Below, one piece after another: positions 47,185 to 57,759 of a stretch of 64,000 nucleotides of DNA. Position numbers and translations under genes: made by a program. The first letter of the stretch is position 1. Every line of letters begins with the position of its first letter. Source of the stretch: Buddleja alternifolia (taxonomy: Eukaryota; Streptophyta; Magnoliopsida; Lamiales; Scrophulariaceae); contig CM033400.1 in the NCBI GenBank assembly GCA_019426215.1, positions 15,670,568 to 15,734,567 on the forward strand, read 5' to 3'. Below the pieces are notes generated by a model. It saw only the letters and a list, made by a program, of their open reading frames with translations, did not search any database and was not told where the DNA came from.

Positions 47185-49043
47185 TGATAGGGTTTGAATT
47201 TACATATTTTAGAGCCTCATATTTATTGGATTTATATTGGTTTATGCATGATTTATACCACATTTGCGTTTAATTTGTGTGCTTATCGAGTAAAGGTGGA
47301 AAATCACTACAATAGAGGAATAACGCACGCAAATACAGAATTTATGCATATTTAGAGTTTGATTTGAGGACGTCTCCTTCAACAAAGTTGTGTATCTCTG
47401 TGTTAGCTTCACTTGGCAACTTGAATCATCCAAATCGGAGGTCTGGGGAGACAGTTATGAAGGAAATACAATTGTTGCGCCGAACAGAGAAGTACATGTG
47501 CCAGGATACGCCCCAGCGCCCTCCTAGTCATGCCTAGGCGTGGATAGTCCAAATGTTACTCCTTTTCAGCCTAAAATATTCCAGCATTATATGATGGGTA
47601 GGAATCAATTTTGGCCATAATTCAGCACATGTGTTGAGGGGTTGTCATAAGTGTGTTTCTTGGTAGATTTACTTTATGGGCGCCAAATCAGAAACAACCT
47701 CCATGTTGAAACGTAATTTTGGTATACTTAGAAACCGAATTGGACAAAGTGTCCTTCTGTAACGTTGTAGATCTATGTCATATCTGCACATGGGGACTTG
47801 AATCATCTAATTCGGAGATTTTTGGAGAAGGTTATGAGGAAAATACTAAGACTGCGCTGGAAAGCAAGAAAATGGCAGCATGCATGTGTTTTGTTGAAGT
47901 TTTCACATGGTTATGCCTGGTGGAATGCTTAAGGGCCGAAAGTTCAGCATTTTTTAGCTGGTTGGAATGTTAAAAGTCAAACTTTAAGCATCACCTTAGG
48001 TGGAATTCTCATTGGGGAACTTTAATGGGAATTCTTAATGCATACTTTAGTGGAATTTTGGCTATAAAAGGAGGGGGAACCCATACTCTTCAGCATTCAC
48101 TATCAATTTCAGATTCTTGGAGGAGAGAAGGGCAGCACCTAATCTGATTTCTCCACCATTCATCACCATTCTTCATCACTGTTGGAGGGGAAAACTAGAG
48201 GAAGGAAAAGAGCTTGGGGATTGAAGGCTCAACTTCAAGATCCATCACCATTCACCATTTACGGAGTTTTTAAGAGCTTTTCATTTCATTTATGTCTATG
48301 AATATTCTTCTTATGTCTTTTATGCTTTCAATTATGAACTAAATTCGTAAGACTAGGGCCATGTAGGGCCAAATTGTGATATATGCTTACAATAGATGAT
48401 TGTTGAGGTTGTTTTTATATTGTTATGTGATGTGAATTGTGTTTTTGTCTATCTTGCATATACTTGATCACTATATGTTAGAATCCTATGCCTAGGTTAA
48501 TATTTCGGGAGAAAATTGACTTAGGGTGCAAGAAATTCACATCATGACCCGCAACTAATGAGGAATTGCCCTAGACATAGGTAAAGATTGCCGGGTGAAG
48601 TCGTTCGATTCAAATCGAGTGAACTCTAGTACATTAATGCATGTTTAGTGGTTAGATTTTCAGATAGGGATATTTGGGAAATCACTATCTAAGTATAGGA
48701 GTTTTTACGCGAGACATCGGTTAGTCTCTACCTTAGGAGTTTTCACCATAACAATATAAGAGTAATTCTACAACAAGAGCCTTTATAAGTATATTTGATC
48801 AATTTGGACCTAGCATGTGCCTTAGTCTCCCTTTATAATTGGTTTTAATTCATTTGCATAACCTTGTTCTTATTGTACATGTTTTTACATTTAAGTTACT
48901 TTTATTGTAGTTGTTTTTTTGTATAAAATCATAAACTAGAATTCAAGTCTCCGTGGTTCGACAACCCAGACTTTTTGTCCACACTTATTACTACACACGA
49001 CTAGTGCACTTGCTATCATAGCACGTTAGCTTTTAGCGTGTCA
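47185..49043 (+). mobile_element. G4 3' LTR
   Basis: 1,859 bp copy of the 5' LTR, followed by the TSD ataca at 49,044-49,048. Confidence 0.95.
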
Positions 49044-49048
49044 ATACA

Positions 49049-49312
49049 TCTTAGAGGTGCGACGTTGGGAGCACTAATACCGGAGATACAGTTGACGAGT
49101 GATTTTCTCCAAGGAATCGTGTGGAATTGCACCACAGGGTTGAAAAGATCAAATTGGTTGTTGTGAGAATTTAATCCAAAGGTAAAAATTCTTGCAACCT
49201 TCTTTATAGCATAATCAAGCACACCATTATTCCTGTTTCGGGTGGTTGTACGTTTAAATTCCAAATTCCGCTGCCACAAGCCACCTGGGGAATAGAACCC
49301 AACCCAACATAA
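49049..49312 (+). mobile_element. C5 5' LTR remnant, right piece
   Basis: Continues the LTR interrupted by G4 and matches ~57,490-57,752. It ends at 'cccaaca', the same point where E6-like sequence starts in the other copy. Confidence 0.8.
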
Positions 49313-49317
49313 ATAGG

Positions 49318-50419
49318 GTCAAAATAGACCGGGGTCGTGAAGGAGTAAAAAAAATAGAGTCGATCCAGTGTGAGACGCGCACCGAGGTGCCCAGGCGCGG
49401 ATGTGCACGAGTTGTGTGCGATGTTGACAATTTTTTGTCTTGGGGTGCGAGTTTGGTGAATTTTGGCAGATTTGAGTCTTAGTTTGATTATAATTAATTT
49501 CTATTGTGTTTAGTAATTATTCCCTTTGTTAATTAAGATTGTTTTCTTAATGTGCTAGGGTTTAGACTTCTCCACTAGTGTAAATATGAGAACTCTCCTT
49601 GTAATTATTTGTTTCACTCATTGATAAATAAAGATGTAGTCTAGGTTGGCTCGTGGATGTGGGCAAGTTATGCCGAACCACGAATCTTAATGTTTAGGCT
49701 TAGATTTTCTTATTTCTTGTTTATTTCTTCGTGCTCTGATGCTACCATACCTAATGAATGGTATCAGAGTCATAGGTTGTAGATTTAGAAAACGCGCGTC
49801 TTAAATCTAGATCTATGGGAAGCGTTTTTGGTTAAACACAGATTTTGTCGTGGGAACGATGGTACGAGATAGAAGATAATCAAGCGCGATAATTTCATCA
49901 CTGGGAGCACGAATTGAGGTCGTGGTAAAGCCAGAGAAAATGAAAGAGGATGATGGGGTCAATTAAATCACCAACCAAAGAGGAGTAATCTTGTTGAACG
50001 TTAACTAGAAAATGTTGGAAAATCATGGTGCCAGCAGATAGGCAGATTCGTAGTAGCAGAGGCAGGTTTGTGTTACCAAGTGGGTAGACATCAAGCTAGT
50101 GGGAGCAGTTGCGGTGCCGGAGGCAGATCCGTAAAGCCAGAGGTCAGAAAACAAATTCGTGTTTTTGAGAGGGAGCAAATGGGTTGTTAGACCAGGGGAG
50201 GGGCGGAGTTACAGTGCCAAGAAAGGAAATCCACCGAGCCAGAGGTTAAAGTGACAAAATCGGTGACTAAGTGGATAGAGCCATGTAGTCGAGTGACCAG
50301 AAAGCAGAGCTGGAGGGGTTGACCGTGGAGTCAAAAGTCAAGGAGGTAGGATGCAAAATAAGTTAGGTGGATTCGCAGTGCAGTGAGTTTTTTGGCAGAG
50401 GGAAAGGACATAGCTCGTG
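49318..50419 (+). mobile_element. E6-like LTR, PBS and partial leader next to C5 5' LTR
   Basis: Matches 57,760-58,923 (about 90% by eye, with a ~44 bp indel near 50,295). It contains a copia LTR tail (ggctcgtggatgtgggcaag, then 'gccgaaccacg') and a Met-tRNA PBS tggtatcagag at 49,759-49,769. Homology stops at ~50,420, and the C5 leader follows. It could be a truncated E6 copy or a real part of C5 (chimeric LTR and leader). Confidence 0.7.
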
Positions 50420-51799
50420 AAAAGGGGAGAAATCCTGTACTGAAACAGGTGTTGTCTCCCACGCCCAGGCGTGGATCTGTCCACACCCAGGCGTGGGTTT
50501 GCTCACGCCAGGCGTGGTCGGTGGAATCGGCCCAAAACCACGCCCAAGCGTGGTCGGCAGAATCCGATCAAAAATATTTTTTTCTCAATTTTGATGCCGA
50601 AAGATTGGGTAACCCTGGAACTTGACCCCGGTTGATTGTTTAAAACTTATAATTTCTGAGAAGAGTTTTGGAAATTGGAAATCGATATTATTCTGATGAA
50701 ATTTGCAATTTTGTTTAGACGACGGATGGGTAAATTTTGGATATCGCATATATATATGTTTGTTGCTTAGCATGCTTATCAAATGGGGATGAACCACGAG
50801 CCTAGTCTATGTTTTTTGTTTTCATTGTATGTAATATTCTAGAGTTCTAAAAATAGCCAGTTTAGCTTTTACTTTTCTGTCAAGTAGATTAGTAGTAGAT
50901 AATAGACTATGTAATCGAAGATGGAGCGAGAAGACGAAGCCAAGACTTGAAGACTTGTTTACTGTGGTGGAATCCATTGTAATAGTCTAGTTATTTCTTT
51001 ACTTTCTAGAATGTCCTGGCCCACTTTAGCTCAGTGGGTTAGTAGGTTAGGGCTCGAGGTGGTTCATCCTCGATTTACCGCTTTATTGGATGTTTATTTA
51101 TCTTTCCGATACGATATGTGATGTGTTGTAAAATGCATGCATAGGATAGATAACTAAACAAGATAATTGTAATACTGATGAGACCTATATATGTATGCAA
51201 TGTAATTCCCTCCTTGAAACATATTAGGCTAATGTGGGAATAGAATTGGAGTTCTATTTCCATTCCTTCCATCATAAGTAATTGCCATGTGATATGCCGC
51301 TGAAGTTCAAACCCATTTGCTCATAAAATGGGGTGGGTTGAACCTAAGAGAGGCTGTGAGCATTACTAATCATATGATGCCCTGTGGGATCATTGGTTTC
51401 ATTACTTAGCTCAGAAAATGGGGGTAATGGAAGTGATGATTGACCATGGGATATTTGATGGGTTGAGCCTAACATCGACTACCATGTATTAGCTCAGAAA
51501 ATGAGGCACATGTGAAAGATGAGGAAAAAGATCTTGAGAACTATCAAGGAAGATAGAAGGCTCGGTAAGGCTACTATTCGAACTAGTCATATGTTAGCTC
51601 AGAAAATGCGGCATATGATGAAGTTTGGATAGATCTCAAGCCCACAAAAGAATTAACTATTCTTCTAATCACACCAAGAGGGTGGTGGGATTTGAAAAAT
51701 AGTGGGAGACTTTAACAATTAAAGACCAAATTGTACAAGAACTTTATTTGAAAATCCGTTACTTATCGTCTACCTCGTGCATTTTGTAGATAACACAAT
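50420..51799 (+). other. C5 leader with palindromes and a hairpin array
   Basis: Non-coding. 50,459-50,553 has four GC-rich near-palindromes of the ccacgcc/ggcgtgg type. 51,305-51,619 has four constant-loop hairpins, with a related smaller one at 51,018-51,040 (cccac/gtggg around tttagctca). The leader ends at the gag ATG, 51,800. Confidence 0.65.
51305..51619 (+). other. C5 leader hairpin array (constant 18-nt loop, different stems)
   Basis: Four units, each with an exactly 18-nt loop ttagctcagaaaatgNgg (unit 1 tttgctcataaaatgggg). The stems differ: unit 1 gttca-a-accca/tgggttgaac (10 bp, one bulge, 51,305-51,343); unit 2 tttcattac/gtaatggaa (9 bp with one U-G, 51,397-51,432); unit 3 catgt/acatg (5 bp beyond one mismatch, 51,483-51,512); unit 4 gtcatatg/catatgat (8 bp with one G-U, 51,586-51,619). 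Spacing is about 90-100 nt. Different stem sequences with pairing retained suggest selection on RNA structure. Confidence 0.75.
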
Positions 51800-52560
51800 A
51801 TGTCTAATCCATTCAAAATAATTCTCGAAACAAACAAACTAACCGGTCCGAACTTTGAAGATTGGTTTCGTAACCTTAAGATTATCCTTTTGTCTGAGAA
51901 AAGGGGGTATGTCTTTGATATACCAGTGCAAGAAGAGTCGGAAGAGGATTCATCTGATGATGATAAATTCCAGTACCAGCAATGGAAGGAAGATGACATG
52001 CAAGTGCGATGTCTCATGTTGGCCTCAATTAGCAAGGAATTGCAAAGGTAACACGAGACGATCGAGAACTCTGCATCAATTCTTCTCCATTTGCAAGAGT
52101 TGTATGGTACTAAATCTAGGAGAGAGAGATTTGCAATCTCAAGGGAGCTTTTCAGGGCTCGCATGACTGATGGCTCTGATGTAAGTACGCACGTGCTCAA
52201 GATGATAGGGCTGATTAAAAAGTTGGCTAATCTTGGTGTGGTGCTTAGTGACGAGCTATCTATGGACTTGGTCCTATAGTCACTCTCTAGTTCTTATGAC
52301 CAATTTGTGGTCAACTTCAACATGAATCAACTTGAAGCTAAGCTTCCTGAGTTGTTGAACATGCTGAAGACTGTTGAAAGCACTATAAAGAGAGACAAGT
52401 CGGTGCTTCTTATGAATTCATCTTCTAAACCTAAGAAGGGTAACAAGAAGAAGAACAAGACTAAGAAACTGAAAGGCAAAGAAGGAATTAAGAAGGGTAA
52501 GAAAGCTAAGTCTAATAAGTGCTTCAAATGTGGGAAGACTGGGCACTAGCAAAGGAACTG
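51800..52560 (+). pseudogene. gag: C5 gag, broken
   Basis: ATG 51,800 (MSNPFKIILETNKLTGPNFE), matching the start style of C2. The gag domain shows FEDWFRNLKIILLSE, RRERFAISRELFRARM and YDQFVVNFNMNQLEAKLPEL. A Lys-rich stretch (KPKKGNKKKNKTKKLKGKE) precedes the knuckle CFKCGKTGH..RNC. In-frame stops lie at 52,049 (TAA), 52,277 (TAG) and 52,547 (TAG at the knuckle Trp position). The single frame otherwise runs on into protease. Confidence 0.9.
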
Positions 52561-55500
52561 CAAAGAGCCACAGGCTCAAGGTACGTTCTTTGTTGAAGTT
52601 AACTTTTCAGTTAACGATTCTTCTTAGATTCTAGACACTGGATGTGGAGTTCATATCTGCAATAACTTGCAGGAGATGACAAGAATCAAGGAGCTAAGTG
52701 GAGGAGACATGACCCTGCGGATGGGAAATGGAGCACAGGTTGCTGCCAAAGCCGTGGGGACGATCTACTTGGGGATAGGAGATAGAAATTTAGTATTAAA
52801 TTCTATTTATTTTGTTCCTGAAATAATAAGAAACATTATCTCGATTCCGGTTTTGGATCGAGAGGGTTATTGTTTTGAGATTTGTAATAAAACTTTGTTT
52901 TTATCTTATGAATCGTCTCTTATTATGGAATCAAAATTGCAAGATGGAGTTTATACTCTTTTCCCAACAATTTCTAATCTCAATATTCACCAAAGAAATA
53001 AATGTAAACAAGATAGTCAAAACAGATGCACTAATGTGGCACGAGAGACTACGTCATATCTCCAAAGAAAGAATTCAAATCTTGGCAACTCATTTAGGTC
53101 TCCAAAACTTAGATGAATTGACAACTTGTGAATCTTGTCTCAAAGGGAAAATGACCAAGTTACCATTTTTGGGTAAAGCGGAACGAGCCACAAGTCCATT
53201 GGATTTGATCCATACGGATGTGTGCGACCCTATGAGCATAAATGCTCGAGGAGGGTTTAGCTACTTCATAACTTTTACCGATCATCACTCTCGGTATGGT
53301 TATGTATATCTGATGAGATATAAATCTGAATCCTTTGAGAAATTCAAGGAGTTTAGATATGAGGTAAAGAAGCAACTTGGAAAAAGTATTAAAGCTCTTC
53401 GATCTAATCGGGGAGGAGAATACTTGTCTTTTGAGTTCATTGATTATCTTAAAGAGAATGGGATTCTCTCACAGTCGACTCCGCCAGGCACGCCTCAACA
53501 TAACGGGGTAGCCGAGCAAAAGAATCGAACATTGTTGGATATGGTTCGATCCATGATGAGTTTCACTGAAGTTCCTAAGTCCATGTGGGGCTATGCGCTT
53601 GAAACGAAAACCTATCTGTTGAATAGGGCGCCGTCCAAAGCTGTGCCCAAGACCCCATAGGAAACTTGGTGTGGAAACTCACCCTCGTATGCTCACTTGA
53701 GAATATGGGGGTGCCCCGCTTATGTAAAGCATTTAGTGGGAGACAAATTGGATCCCAAATCCTCTTTGTGTTATTTTGTAGGGTATCTAAAGGAAAACTA
53801 TTAGATACTACTTCTACAACCCTGTGGAACAAAAGTGATTGTTTCAAGAAATGCGAATTTCCTAGAAAAAGGATTCCTTTTGGATAGGAAAGGTGAGGCT
53901 GTAGAACTTGATGAGATGAATCAAAGTGATTCGAATCAAGAAGTACAAAATAACCCACCCAACACGAATGAAGCTAATTCCGATACACCTGCTGAGAACA
54001 CACAAACCTTGAGGAGATCTGAAAGTGTTCCAAACGCACCTGAAAGATGGCTTGGCCTATTGCAAGAAAAGAACTCAGATGATCCTCCCTTAAACTCTGA
54101 CCCAAAGAGTTATAAGGAAGCAATGTCTGACATTGATTCGGGAAAATGGCTAGAAGCCATGAAGTCTGAAATGGACTCCATGGACTCCAACAAGGTATGG
54201 ACCTTGGTGGACCCACCAGAGGGCGTGAAACCCATTCGCTGTAAGTGGGTCTATAAGCCGAAGCTTGGAGTCGACGGAGAGGTGGCAACCTATAAAGCAC
54301 GCCTCGTGGCAAAAGGATTCACTCAAAGGCAAGGCATTGACAATGAGGAAACTTTCTCGCCAGTGGCGATGCTGAAATCCATTAGGATTCTGCTTGCTAT
54401 ATCTGCATTTCTCGGTTTTGAGATCCGGAAGATGGATGTAAAGACTGCATTCCTCAATGGAGAGATTGAGGAAGAGATATACATGCAACAGCCAGATGGC
54501 TTTGCATCCAAAATGAGCGAACACAAAGTGTGTAAGCTCCAAAAGTCCATTTATGGATTAAAGCATGCTTCCCGAAGCTGGAATAAACGGTTTGACACTG
54601 TTATACAAGAGTATGGATATGTGCAGAATGTTGAAGAGGCTTGTGTGTACAAGAAGGTTAGTTGGAGCGCGGTTGCGTTTCTCATACTATACATTGATGA
54701 CATTCTTTTGATCGGAAACGATATTGGAATGATGCAGTCGACTAAAGTATAACTCTCTAAACAATTTTCCATGAAGCATATGGGAGAGGCATCCTACGTA
54801 CTTGGTATGAAGATATACCAAGAGAGATCGAATAGGCTGTTGGGACTCTCCCAATCCACATATATTGATCGCATACTTAAGAGATTTAAGATGGAAGAAT
54901 CCAAGAGAGGATCCTTGCCAATGGGACATGGGATTACATTTTCCAAGTCGATGTCTCCTAACACTCGAGAAGAAAGAGTAAGAATGTCCCAAATATCTTA
55001 TACCTCGGCTATAGGTAGCATAATGTACGCGATGATATGCACAAGACCCAATGTGGCGTACACATTGAGTGTATGCAGCCGTTATCAGGCTGATCCCGGT
55101 GAGAAGCACTGGAACGCAGCGAAAGCGATCCTTAAATACCTTAACAGGACTAAGGACATGTTTTTGATATACGAACGTGGAAAATTAGAGTTAGAGAGAT
55201 ACACCGATTTGAGTTTCCAAACAGATGTGAACGACTTGAAGTCAATCTCGGGATTTGTCTATCTGCTCAATGGAGGAGCCATCAGCTGCAAAAGTTCTAA
55301 GCAAGCAACTGTGGCGGACTCCACCACTGAAGCAAAATATATCGCAGCTTCAGAGCCTGCGAAGGAAGGTGTTTGGATAAGGAACTTCATCCAAGAATTG
55401 GGTATAGTTCCATCCGTTGTAGACACAGTACCTTTGTACTGTGACAACAATGGAGCTATTGCGCAAGCAAAGGAGCCAAGGTCTCATCAGAAATCCAAGC

Positions 55501-55679
55501 ACATGCAGAGACGATACAACTTGATCAGGGAGATCATTGGGAGAGGCGACGTTCAAGTGGAACGTGTGGACTCGGCAGACAATGTGGCAAACCCGCTCAC
55601 CAAACCCTCAAGTACATGGGCAATTGGCACTAGGACAAGTGGGAGATTGTTAGAGTTTATGCCAGGCGCACCAATTTAG
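52561..55679 (+). pseudogene. pol: C5 protease, integrase, RT and RNase H, broken
   Basis: Protease ILDTGCGVHICNN follows a TAG at 52,626. A frameshift near 52,995 leads to pre-integrase WHERLRHISKERIQ and CESCLKGKMTKLPF, integrase LIHTDVCDPMSINARGG, RSNRGGEYLSFE and AEQKNRTLLDMVRSMM. Note SNRGG: the second catalytic Asp (SDRGG in C2) is Asn. A stop at 53,658 and a compensated frameshift pair at ~53,805-53,832 follow. RT has CKWVYKPKLGVDGEV, KMDVKTAFLNGEIEEEIYM, SIYGLKHASRSWNKR and YIDDILLIGND. TAA at 54,750. RNase H has DSTTEAKYIAASEPAKEG and LYCDNNGAIAQAKEPRSH. A deletion near 55,608 removes the usual C-terminus, so the frame runs through the PPT into the LTR. Confidence 0.9.
55637..55647 (+). 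other. C5 polypurine tract
   Basis: aagtgggagat directly before the LTR start tgttagag; identical to the C2 PPT. Confidence 0.92.
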
Positions 55680-57751
55680 GGCGCCATTCTATATAATAAT
55701 AGCTCTAGCAGAACGATCTTTTTCATATAAATAAAGTTAATCTTTTGGCATTCTTTATTCGTGTATATAGTTTGGTCTTAACTTAGAATAAAGTCCCGAA
55801 GGATCACACATAGCTATGGGACATTATTGCGCATCGGGAATGGCAATGATGGAATATGTCTCCAAGGCTGTGATCCTTAAAACAAATGTTCCAAGTCGTG
55901 AATGGGCTCGTCGAGCTGAAGGGATATCAGTGAGACCCAAAAGACTTGCTTATATGATGCATACTCTTGATAGAGTGTATCTCGTTCCATAAATATTGGC
56001 ACGGTGAAAGCCTATGCATATATGAGGGTTCCTATTGTGGGAATAGGTATACTGAACAACCCCGTGGAAGTTTCATTAAATGGAATCCCAGTCGAATCTA
56101 GAACTTCCAGTGGTCTTGTAGTATAAGAGTAATCCTTAGAACCTGAGGTTCCATTGGATATCTTATACACAATCGAACATGTCTTGATTTGTTACATGAT
56201 TACTTAGATGATCACAAATAGGCAAAATCAGACATGGGCTGATTATGCATGAAGACACGTGAGAATCAAGATGGGATCTATCTCTGACATTAGTCTTGTC
56301 AGCGAATCTCCTATGTTTACATAGTGAATCGACTTTAGGAATCTTCGGCCGAAGTATGATATCTAAAGAGGCGTAGGGTTTCCTCGTTTGGATAGTCGAA
56401 AGTCGATCTCGCCTTATTTGGGAAACATAGTTATTAAATTAATAGAGCTTCAACCTTAGCCACTGCTCTAGATTCAATCGGGAGATTAGATTGAGGGATC
56501 TTACTTATACAAGGATCATGATCACGAAAGGTGTATCTTTATCTTCGTCTTTATCACAAAAGGCGTATCTTAACGAAAGATAATAACCACGGTTTGTAAG
56601 TGCCGAGAATTAATATGGTGATTAATTCGAGGCGTGATTGAATCAAAGGAATGATTTAATCTAGGGGTTTCTAATTTTAGGAAAGCACACTAGCACTTTG
56701 GGAAAGTGTACTTACTACTAGATAGTAGACGTGCCTAAGGGGTCACACACTTAACTCATGAGAGTCACTGCTTATATGATGTGATTAATCAATTTGAGCA
56801 AATTGAGGAAATTAGGAAAGTCTAGTCCTTTCCTAATATGGAATATGAATTAATTGAGGCGATTCAATTAATTCGACTATTTTAAGTAATCTTGTAAAAT
56901 TAATTAAATTAATGGACCTAGTAGAGTCCAAGTATTTTATTTAGTTGGGTTTTGCTCAAGTTAAATAAATAAGTCAATTAGAATAAGTGAATATAATTAA
57001 ACGGGTTATAATTATACGGTAATATTTAATTAATGAGTTAAGCCCATAATTAAATAGGGAGTCAAGAGTTAATTCTTGGAATCCAAATAAGGATGATGGC
57101 CGAATTTAAGCGGCCTTGGCAGCTGGGATTCGAAACCTAGGTGAAGAATGAAAGAGTTTTCTTCTTCTCCAAGTCTTGCAGTTGAATAAGGACTCTAGTG
57201 CTCCTATTCTATATATATGTGATTGCAAGACTAAAACCCTTAAGTTTTCTTGAGAGGAAAAATTCGAACCCCCAGCTAGAAAATTAAGAGAGAATTTTCT
57301 TGTCATCCTTAATCCAAAAATCGGCCCCTTCCCTTGTTCCAACAAGACATCATTTTGTTCATGTGTTGAACTTAACGATTCACATATTCCACCCCTTCAC
57401 ATAATCAAGCCTAGGTTTTAGACTTAGATCTATTTTGTTGGCTAGCACCAATAATGAAGTAGGTGGTGAATTGAACGAGGTGTCGATACATCTTAGAGGT
57501 GCGACGTTTGGAGCACTAATACCGGAGAGACAATTGACGGGCAATTTCCTCCAAGGAATCGTGTGGAATTGCACCACAGGGTTGAAAAGATCAAATTGGT
57601 TGTTGTGAGAATTTAATCGAAAGGTAAAAATTCTTGCAACCTTCTTTGTAGCATAATCGAGCACACCATTATTCCTGTTTCGGGTGGTTGTATGTTTAAA
57701 TTTTAAATTCCGTTGCCACGAGCAACCCGAGGAATAGAACCCAACCCAACA
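55648..57751 (+). mobile_element. C5 3' LTR
   Basis: Starts tgttagagtttatgcc. The proposed end is ...cccaaca at 57,751, giving 2.1 kb. 57,130-57,751 matches both pieces of the 5' LTR. The uninterrupted G4 target (gtcgatacatcttagag) is at ~57,484-57,500. The alternative end is ~58,209 (see the C5 entry). Confidence 0.75.
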
Positions 57752-57759
57752 TAAATAGC

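Larger units (their letters stand above)
38120..49043 (+). mobile_element. G4: Athila-like Ty3/gypsy element inserted in the C5 5' LTR
   Basis: The LTRs at 38,120-39,976 and 47,185-49,043 differ by roughly 2% by eye. The TSD is ataca (38,115-38,119 and 49,044-49,048). The Asp-tRNA PBS is at 39,983 and the PPT aagtttgggggtgt at 47,171-47,184. It carries recognisable gag, protease, RT, RNase H and integrase in gypsy order, all broken by stops and frameshifts. The uninterrupted target sequence survives in the C5 3' LTR near 57,480-57,510, so the empty site can be read in this same window. Confidence 0.95.
37769..57751 (+). mobile_element. C5: Ty1/copia retrotransposon inside ALG13 intron 2
   Basis: Plus-strand copia element: truncated 5' LTR (37,769-38,119 and 49,049-~49,312, split by G4), leader, gag-pol 51,800-55,679, PPT 55,637, 3' LTR from 55,648. 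Its proteins are closely related to those of C2. The 3' LTR could end at 57,751 (TGTTAG...CCAACA, ~2.1 kb, like C2), or at ~58,209 if the E6-like tail belongs to it (…CCTAAC then a Met-tRNA PBS). Both C5 LTRs are followed by the same E6-like sequence, so the boundary is ambiguous. Many stops make the element dead. Confidence 0.8.

Noticed and set aside
38652..47973. 84-codon frames repeated at 38,652-38,906 and 47,719-47,973
   Set aside because: Equivalent positions in the two G4 LTRs; duplicated by retrotransposition, no domain.
51018..51040. Fifth member of the C5 hairpin array
   Set aside because: It shares 'tttagctca' and pairs cccac/gtggg, but its loop is 9 nt and lacks aaaatgNgg, so it was noted as related and not counted.
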